Shown here piece after piece: positions 56,185 through 64,000 of a stretch of DNA of 64,000 bases; positions within the stretch are counted from its first letter, which is position 1; every line of letters starts with the position of its first letter. This stretch comes from Lingula anatina (lineage: Eukaryota; Brachiopoda; Lingulata; Lingulida; Lingulidae). The notes beneath the pieces were generated by a model. That model saw nothing but the letters and a program-made list of their open reading frames with translations, was not told the DNA's origin and ran no database searches. The stretch is from contig NW_019775722.1 in NCBI RefSeq assembly GCF_001039355.2, positions 96,859 through 160,858 on the forward strand. Reading direction: 5' to 3'. The position numbers and the translations under genes are program-made.

Positions 56185-58021
56185 TCATGATCTTGAAGGG
56201 CTCTTGTCAAGTTTGATCTTTTTATTTGAAGGTGACAACTGCTGACTCTGAAATGAAAAAAAAGGTAGGTAAGAAAATGCTCAAATATTTCATGGATTTC
56301 TAATTCAAGTATATGCAATGCCTACATTAGTCCATACTGCTTGACATCCAAACTTTAGATTTGGTTCTTTAGATTTTTGCACTCTCACAAATCAGTGTTA
56401 AAACCAAGTCATGGCCAGGCTTAAATATATGTTTATCTATGATAAAAACTTCTATCATCCTTGTCCATAAATTTTCAAGTTTTACTTTTTTCACTCTTCT
56501 TTTATGTTTCATCAATTTAGTGACCTGCTTAAGAATATTGGACCTATTTCCAATCCAAAGTGGCCCCTGTCTAAGCACACCCTAAAAACGTACCTTGTTC
56601 CATTTTTCCACGGTCTTTTCATACTCCATCTGATAGAAGGCGAACACCTCATCACAATCTCTCCGCGCATCGTGTCCTGGCGGGTTGTAGCTGTAGCAGT
56701 TGTCTCGAACCAACAACATGTCATCATTCAACTCGCTGAAGTTTGCATACATTCCAACCTAAAACAAGGACAAATAATTCAGTTCCATTAAACTCGACCT
56801 GACTCAAGTTGTCATATAATTCCATTCCATTTGTAACAATTACAGTAAAATTTCCAGTGTCTGTCATATCTTATCTGATATTCTGTTATCTGATATATAA
56901 ACAAACATTTAACTTTTATATTATTTTTTTCTAACAATCCTTTGCTTTCATCACCAGTTTTTCTTCCTAATCTTATCTGATATATAAACCAACATTTACC
57001 TTTAATATTATTTTTTTTTCTAACAACCCTGTGCTTTTATCTATAGTTTTCCCCCCTATTCCTATCTGATATATAAACAAACATTTAACTTTTATATCAT
57101 TTTTTACTAACAGTCTTTTGCCATTACCTCCAATTTCCTCCTTATTGTGCTGAAATCCATGGGATTCTTTATAACATCATGGTAACCCGGGGCCTCCGCC
57201 TCATCCACTGCAAACAGAAATAGACACGGTCATGTAGCCAATTTTAAATACTTTGCTGTTACAAATGCTAAAATTTTTAATTAGGATTTTTATTCAGTCA
57301 ACAGGTAATATTGAAAATGTTGTCTACCGCCAATATTTTGATGTCTATTAAGAGCATCTTCACCAGGGAATGCGTATAACCAGGTGAAAAGCCTCTATCC
57401 TGTATTCTCATTAAATAACACATTTGATGAAGTTCTTTTCTGATTTACTGTGGCCATATCAAAATATTTAAAATTGTCTTATTAATGCAATTGGTTAAAT
57501 ATATGGCAGATAGTCGGATATTATGTAGACTACAATGCCTGTTAAAATTACAAATAAAAAAAAAACAAACTTATAATTAATCAACTGTTACAATCACATC
57601 CAGAAGATGCTTTAGTTAGTAAGCCTGTTTATTGGCTGCAGATAAATGTTGACTTTACATAAAATAAGGTTCAAACTATTCAGAAACTGGCAGCTCTTGT
57701 CTGCTACCTCACTAGGAAATTAGCCTTGGCTTAATGTAGATGTTGACATTGAACCAACATGATTTTGGATTGTAAGAAAAATTCCAGGAGAAAAGACTTG
57801 GTGGACTTAAACTGAGGGTCTTGGAGAGCAGCTGAAGTAAGATGACAGCCACGAAAAAAAAACAACAACAAAAGATTTTTGATTAAAATAAATAAATAAA
57901 TTAATGAATTAATAAATCACGTCTGATAAAAGTAATACCTGGTCTGGTAAACCAAGATGCTGCGTTGACTTCCCCTTTCTCTCTGTTGGCTCCACGGAAT
58001 CTAGAAACTCTCTGAAGCAGT
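56185..58021 (-). CDS. Bromodomain protein, last four coding exons (5' part missing)
   Basis: Minus-strand exons 58021-57939, 57207-57128, 56758-56594 and 56247-56185 (stop); phases agree. They encode 128 residues, most of a bromodomain: ASWFTRP, then [20 protein letters not shown], then [20 protein letters not shown] with the acetyl-lysine-binding Asn in SYN, and a final helix. A 20-residue tail, with KKIKLDK, ends the protein. Bromodomains read acetylated histones. The first exon needs an upstream partner in phase 2, but only 247 bp separate it from the N at 58269, and no further exon is evident. The gene is therefore truncated by the assembly. Confidence 0.8.
56887..57150. repeat. About 88-bp tandem repeat covering a bromodomain exon edge
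   Basis: Three units start at 56887, 56974 and 57063 with TATCTGATATATAAAC and contain ACATTTA, a poly-T and CTAACA. The third unit runs into the end of the 57207-57128 exon and its donor; the first two have diverged versions of the same stretch. Confidence 0.7.
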
Positions 58022-58122
58022 CTGGTGAAAACAAACAAATATTTTAAAATTTGTTTTGTGAGAAATTTTACTAAAGCATATTACCTTCGATGTTTTCACT
58101 TGGTGCTTTCAAGAGAAATCAA

Positions 58123-58124
<2 letters not shown>

Positions 58125-58171
<47 letters not shown>
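58125..58171. repeat. (GT)n-(GA)n microsatellite
   Basis: A GT run passes directly into a GA run, just upstream (minus strand) of the bromodomain exons. Confidence 0.95.
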
Positions 58172-58182
<11 letters not shown>

Positions 58183-58268
58183 CCAAATCCATCATTTTAA
58201 ACATTTTTTCTAAATGTCCCAGAAGCAGGGATGTCCTGGTCTGGTAAGAAGTGTCCACTGACCCCAGT

Positions 58269-58269
58269 N
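58269..58269. other. Single N, probable contig or haplotype join
   Basis: The block that repeats 39002 onwards starts at the very next base (58270), and the bromodomain gene loses its upstream exons here. Confidence 0.8.
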
Positions 58270-59328
58270 AGATAACTTTAAATATGTTTTAAATGTTTAT
58301 CAGTTGTACAGAGCACAAGAATAAGCGTGTTTTTATGTCAGGAGGTTTACTGCTTTAAAAGTAACATTCTAATAAGACGTTGATATAAATAACATGAGTT
58401 GAAAATAAGTTTTATGACGAGCAAAGGAAAGAAATATGACATAAACAAAATCAGAAGAAAAAAACAAACTGCAAACATTGCAGATGAAAAAATTTAATAA
58501 TACCTGCTATGAACGTGAAATGCCAAGTACAAAATTATTATTTTATTATTATTTGTTTATTTGTATTTTTGCTTATCAAATTTTAAGCTATCGATGGGGA
58601 TTTGTAGGATTTACTTAATATATTTAAACAAAATAAATTGGTCATTTTCCACAAAGCAATGCTTTGTTAGTAATACTCTGTATAGATTCACCGTCTTATA
58701 GTACTGATAGTCCCTTTAGAGCATTACTATCACGTCTCAGAATGTGTGGCATAAAAATAGAGGAAGTGACAAAATTCTCACACGATATCATCTGCTTGTT
58801 GGCTGCTTTAAAATATAGGTAAAGAACACTCCAATTTATAACAAAGCCATCTGCCGAAGAAAAAGACATTTTCAGCAAGGAATGGCTTTTTTTTTTAGGA
58901 TGAGGAGACCCACACTCAATTAAAATTTAGTCACTTTTAAATAATTTTTGTCCATGACCGTAAATATTCTGAATTTTTTTCAATTCTGTGACAAAGATAC
59001 ATGTACAAACAGAGATGTGTGCGGGGGGAGGGTGGGCATAGCAGTATTTTGAACATCACTTCTGGTCATTGCTGTACATATTATCCCCCATTATTTCCGC
59101 AATCTGCATCTCTTATTAAAAAAATTGTGACTAAATACGGATAAATCCTCACATTTTGTGTCAACCTGGTAGTGACACATTTGGAGGGAAGTCGGTGCAT
59201 TTGCACAACCATTACCAACGAAAGCAAAATATGCGACTTTCGCGCCTGCAGCCAAGGACTGGACAGCCAACCTTTGCTGCATTTTAAGAGTAGCCTAAGG
59301 CTAATACTGTAAACGACAGATTATTCGT

Positions 59329-59333
<5 letters not shown>

Positions 59334-59370
<37 letters not shown>
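59334..59370. repeat. Poly(T) tract
   Basis: About 36 T residues, longer than the matching tract (about 24) in copy 1. Confidence 0.95.
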
Positions 59371-59373
<3 letters not shown>

Positions 59374-59633
59374 TATCCAATAATCTCCGTACGTACGTGC
59401 TTATATACGGGCTGTGTACTAACTCAAAATTTCGCACGAAAGACTCCCAGGGCACGTGAGATTCTACGCAAAATCTCGACACAAACAGGCTGTAAACAGG
59501 TTGACACCGATGTTTAACATAATAGCACTGACATAATAAATTTTCAATACCGTCAACCTTTGCCTACCTAACTGTATGGGCTCGCAATAAAATAAAGCCA
59601 TTTGGATAATTGGACGTGCAGAAGAGCCCAAAC

Positions 59634-62117
59634 ATGACGCGAGCTTGTCGGTATTTACTGCTAGTGATAGTGACGATACACTTACTGTTAGCTGGTGTAT
59701 TAATGACATGGCTACTGAAACCATGTAACCAACGTCCATTTAACTACTCAGGTAAGGAAAAACGATGAAGTTGAAAATTTTCTGTTTATTTTACTTGTTT
59801 CTAAAATGTGCTGTGTTGGTGGATTTTTTAGCTTTTGTTTTGTTGCTGTTGCAGACAGGTTGGTAAAGGGCTTCCTCCTCAGAAATGGAGTCGAATTAAA
59901 GTGGTAGACTTGCATTATCTTTCACATCATAAAAAAGGCAGGGTACTTACGAAATGCTTCTATTATTTTCCTGTTGCATATTGTAGCGGAAACCGCCGAA
60001 CAAATTGACCTTCGAGTCTTCCACATTCTGCTTTATAACTGAAATCCTATCTTTATCAGTGGGGTCATTTTAAATACAGAGAGACATACTGGACGAGAAA
60101 AAGTATTTTATTGACTCAGAGATATCTGATGAAGTCCAATAAAAATTTGTCTTATTCTTCTCCATTACACCGTTTCTGTGAGAGGGAAATTAGAATTCAT
60201 CATTTTTACATATTTTCTGCATCCGTGCATCCGAGTGCCATTTGCCACAACGTGCAGTAGTAAAATGGATCGGAATTTCACTAAACTCTGGTGAATTATT
60301 TGTAATCTATCACTATTTTAAGTTCCACGAGCCAATTTAGGGGCGGATCCAGAGTTATTTTCTGACAGTCTTCCAATTTATCTTTGTTGATCCATCCTCC
60401 ATTTTTGACCGTCTTCCGACATAAAAAAATTAAATACACGTCCATGTAAACTTGAAAATCTGACCGTCTTCCTGAAGACCCGGAAGACGCCCTAAATCCG
60501 CCCTGTTGATTACCGATCTGACTCGTTGATCTGACTTGAACTCACTCTTTTCGAGGTACGTGGCATTTGTGTGCACACCCATGAGCACGTAAACGAGCTT
60601 AATAAATCGCGTTTAAAAATTGACAGAAAAAAATAGAGACATTCCCTGATATTCCCATGATAAGACTTTTTTTAAAAAGATCATCAGTTACAAGACACTG
60701 AATTTCATATTTTCAGCAGAGAACAGAAATGGGGAGTTGCACGACCTCACCAGGGATCGGGTAAGAAATACAACACCATTTATTCCAAGCGAGTTGTCTC
60801 TGAAGTGATGTACTTTCAGTCTATAAGCCTCTCTTAATATAATGACCCACTGATCTTTTTCGGCTATATGGGCCGTAATGCAAATCAAAAAACCAAGTAA
60901 CTGCTTTTGTTTAATTCCCCAAATAACCCGGAGCAAGTAAATTGTTGCAATTTTATTGCAGAGGGAGCAATTATTTTTGCCGCAGGAGAAATGTAGACAA
61001 CGGTACAATGGTTGTTTCATAAACACAATCGAATGATGACACAATATCACAATATTAATATTAGGGCCAATGTTTTCCTTCCCTAAAACAAGGTATACTG
61101 AAGACGTTACTTAAAGAACGTCACAAAGCCGCTCTTTGTAGCTAATTCTCTCTTCTGTACGACAGCACTTTGAACGATTCATAACCACTTGATAAGGTAT
61201 ATGTAGTTCACTCCGGCTTAGTGGACGTATGAATTTATCTGTTACTTCGTTTACAGCATTTTTCTTGGGCTCAAGTCCCTCTTACCTGGAGAAGAAAGAT
61301 GGCGGACAGAAAACGTCAAATAACAGATACGTGTGCCTTAAAGCACGGCCCAAACTATCAGCGGAATCCCAATCACGCTTATTCTAACGAAACAAACTTT
61401 TTCGTTGATGAAATACATGGACTTATTTACTGCGGAATTCCTAAAGTTGGCATTACCAACTTTAAAAGACTGTTATATGGACTTGTTGGGGCTGTCAATG
61501 TTTCGGCGTATAGGGGAATCCCCTTTGTTGCCGTCCACAATTTTTATCATAAAAGATACGTACTACGACTTAAAGATTTCTCTCCCTTTGGCATCGACTT
61601 AAGGTTGAGGAATTATCTTAAGGTTATCGTTGTAAGACATCCTCTGGAGAGACTGGTGTCAGCCTTCAGAGACAAATTTGATTCAGAAGGAAGAGATTTC
61701 TACGGGGAACTTGCCGCCTTTATCGCTAAAAAGTTCGAGCTGAATCCACCAAAAAAGACCTTAAAAACTGGTGCCGGTCTTTTATTTAGAGCGTTTGCAA
61801 AATACGTCGTTAATAACACAAAGAATGCTACCGGGATAAAAGACCACCACTGGATGAGTTATCAAGAAATTTGTATCCCGTGTGACGTAGACTATGACGT
61901 CATTGCGCGGTACGAAAATATAGAGGATGATGTCAATTTTATGCTCACAATGTTGGGGTTAGCTACATCATACTCCTTTCCAGACCGAGATGGAAGAAAG
62001 GTTAACACTACAGCTGAGGTGTGGAAATCCTACGTTTCAACTGTTTCGCAGCCAGATCTTAAAGAGCTGCGGGAAATATTTCAAACTGATGCAAAGATGT
62101 TCAACTACACACTTTGA
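59634..62117 (+). CDS. Carbohydrate sulfotransferase (CHST8-14 / HNK-1 family), copy 2
   Basis: Exons 59634-59751, 60717-60760 and 61257-62117, the same sizes and phases as copy 1, and an open 340-residue frame. The signal anchor, the PAPS loop CGIPKVGITNFKR and the second site RHPLERLVSAFRDKF are intact. In the last exon the product differs at about nine positions (for example S to P in NPSKK, F to Y in TSFSF, E to K in EVWES), and a few more in the other exons; none is in the two PAPS motifs. The AATAAA that follows copy 1 is lost. It is either a paralogue or the second allele. Confidence 0.9.
60343..60505. mobile_element. Short inverted-repeat insertion, copy 2 intron only
   Basis: Starts AGGGGCGGATCCAGAG and ends CTAAATCCGCCCT; copy 1 has GAGCCAATTAGACCCTTGTT at the same place without the insert. 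The ends resemble the element at 7890-8129. Internal GTCTTCC/GGAAGAC words also mirror. Confidence 0.7.
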
Positions 62118-62489
62118 TGCCCACGACACTGCATGTATGAAGGTACTAATACTTCCACGTCGTTAAAACTGTTTCCTGACCAATAATTTATTAAGCTGAT
62201 GCTCTAGCCTTTTAAAAATGATTGCTGCAGTCGAACAGAAAATGAATGCGCCTGCCAAGTACCGGCATATGACTGCAGTGAATTACCATTGAAATATTCG
62301 TAAAATGCCTGGGGTTATAGAGCGTAGATTTCAAATGAACAATGGATGTATGCCTCCGGCAAGACATTGCATCATTTGTATAAGAAGAAAAGCAGTGAAT
62401 ACATAGGCCTATATAGCTCACCGGGAAAACTATAACAGCGTGTCCGCCGTTTCAGCGTGCAGACTATGTCTGAACTAGGACGCAATAAT

Positions 62490-62928
62490 AGGGCAGAAAC
62501 CACCGAATAATTACCCATTGACGACCATACTAAGAAATGCCTGTAAAACTGCATGAACAAAATTAATGGATGAAACATTTCCCATCCCCATGGACAGCAG
62601 ACACACTGACATAACTCCCAATGGCAAAAAATATACTGTCATCAGACATTATTTCTTACCGGCATTACTTGAACATGTGCACCCCTCTGTTTGTAAACAA
62701 ACCACTGCACCACTCACAGTCAGTAGCCCCCTCCGCCAGAGGTCTCACGACTGCACGGCATCTGTGCCTGGTCCTGAAAAAAAAAAACTGGCAGTAGTTT
62801 ACACCCTAACCTGCTAGTTGATACCAAAATTAACCCTAGCAACACACAAAAAATGTCAGGAAAAAAGGAAAAAAGCACTAATTTTCTCTCACTGAACTAC
62901 AGACGCCTGATTTAGTGGTTTCTGCCCT
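62490..62928. mobile_element. Inverted-repeat element, AGGGCAGAAACCAC ends
   Basis: Left end AGGGCAGAAACCACCGAA; right end TTTAGTGGTTTCTGCCCT. It is absent from copy 1. A plus-strand frame inside (62566-62817) has no family features. Confidence 0.7.
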
Positions 62929-63163
62929 TCAAAAGTATTCTGTAGGAAACTAAATGAAATGCCAATGATCATGATTAATTCCACAGATCCAATGCAAATG
63001 CAGGGTTTAAGACATACAAAATTAATTGTTAATGTGGATTGGGGATTAGTAGGCCTATGTCCGACACATAACAGTGTATAATACAGTAGCTATTAAGGTA
63101 AAGACTACTGAGAGTTATATCATGCTTTAATAATATAATATCTTCGTAAAATCGCCCAATCGC

Positions 63164-63204
<41 letters not shown>

Positions 63205-63559
63205 TACTCGTTATATATAAAGGCGGTGCAATTCTAACGCTGTGTGTATATAGAGGTATGTTGGTTTGGATATAGATCCAGGCAGTCTAGAAATCAGATG
63301 TGTTTTATAGTTTTCGTTACAGACCAGTGTTAAATTGATTTCACAGGCGCTGACCGTGGGTACATGTAACAAAGTTTCAAAGAAAAATCTGAGAAAGAGC
63401 GAAAAAAAGGTGTGCTGAAGCATACATTCTTAAAGTCGAACGATGCTGTTAATGGCTGCAGTAAAGAAATCCTTACCAAAACGACAAGTTGGCGAGGTAT
63501 AAACACAGTGTTACCTTCAACCCCGTGTTTGAAGTCCAAATTAACACGAGTGTAATATG
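62929..63559. other. Sequence not found in block copy 1, with poly(T)
   Basis: Not matched in copy 1; contains a 35-nt T-run (63169-63203). No gene was recognised. It may be part of a larger insertion or lost from copy 1. Confidence 0.4.
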
Positions 63560-64000
63560 GTGTAGTGTTCTGGCAGGCCATGCAAGCAAAGGGGTTCAGT
63601 GTCCCCGTTTTCTTCGCTCCTTCTCATATTAAGCCGTTGTAAAGTTCTCACAAGTCTTTAAAGATGGGTTCGGATAATAGTATAATCGGGCGTTATCATG
63701 GGCCACGTACTTCGGTTAGATATTTCGATTTCCGTGCAATCCAGCCAACGAGGAAGCAGCAGCATCTGTGAAATACGTCAAAGATTTCAGCAACACGAGA
63801 TGCTGATTTCGCCATTAAGAAAATATTGCCCACAAAAATGTTGTAAGGGTTTTATTTTCTCTTAGCATGAAATGTAGATCATGCGATAACGCTTCTGCGG
63901 GTATTTTCAAGGTATAGCTTCTTAATCAGTGATTCCTGGTGGTGAGTGATGAAAAAGATCCAGAGATAATAGTTGAAGACGACGTAGGCGATTTAGTTTT

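Larger units (their letters stand above)
58270..64000. repeat. Duplicated block, copy 2
   Basis: Second copy of 39002-44165; it starts in sequence equal to the 3' UTR of the PR/SET gene and runs past the window end. It has insertions at 60343-60505 and 62490-62928 that copy 1 lacks, and lacks the MITE pair of copy 1. Confidence 0.85.

Noticed and set aside
58205-58267. Possible further bromodomain exon with TTACCAGACCAG
   Set aside because: The words resemble the end of the 58021-57939 exon, but no donor or frame could be fixed before the N.

Overview
This is AT-rich DNA from a metazoan nuclear genome. Spliced genes with GT-AG introns, long introns, LINE, hAT, PIF/Harbinger-like and LTR-type remnants, many short inverted-repeat elements and (ATT)n/(CA)n microsatellites all point to a marine invertebrate. 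The gene content (multi-CUB surface protein, LRR-ROC-COR protein with a CARD, PR/SET zinc-finger protein, CHST-type sulfotransferases, somatomedin-B protein, rhodopsin-like receptor) fits an invertebrate deuterostome best (hemichordate, echinoderm or amphioxus), but a lophotrochozoan cannot be excluded from sequence alone. No prokaryotic features are present.

Layout. 499-15088 (+): the 3' part of a large type I membrane protein gene. I resolve 22 exons giving at least 1286 residues: seven CUB domains, each split over two exons, joined by 24- or 27-nt micro-exons, then a Ser/Thr-rich stalk, two sushi (CCP) domains, one membrane span and a short basic tail. 15710-16519: an 800-bp LTR-like mini-element carrying gag and integrase scraps. 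17258-19755 (-): a rhodopsin-like receptor and a truncated copy of its tail. 21889-25083: a broken YqaJ-type nuclease gene (+) and a THAP-DDE transposase-like gene (-). 25250-27476 (-): a decayed LINE invaded by a fold-back element. 29689-35550 (-): LRR-ROC-COR-CARD gene, head to head with 36616-38982 (+), a PR/SET zinc-finger gene interrupted by an N gap. 39002-44165: a block carrying a three-exon carbohydrate sulfotransferase; 58270-64000 repeats this block with a few percent divergence and element insertion differences. 43055-49360: repeats, a hAT remnant and MITEs. 49704-52028 (+): a secreted, probably GPI-anchored somatomedin-B protein. 53289-53895: another LINE 3' end. 56185-58021 (-): the 3' exons of a bromodomain gene, cut off by a single N at 58269.

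The genes do not form an obvious pathway. The CARD-tailed ROCO protein suggests innate immune or cell-death signalling; the CUB/CCP and SMB proteins are surface proteins; the sulfotransferase acts in the Golgi. The most striking observations are (a) the hidden, regularly placed micro-exons of the CUB gene, (b) two genes in which a tandem repeat has copied an exon end together with its splice donor (ROCO gene, 60-bp units; bromodomain gene, about 88-bp units), (c) the CARD tail on an LRR-ROC-COR protein, and (d) the sulfotransferase block duplication whose second copy starts exactly at an assembly N, so it may be the other haplotype rather than a real duplication. All gene models are read by eye from splice sites, phase and family motifs; no alignment or transcript data were available.
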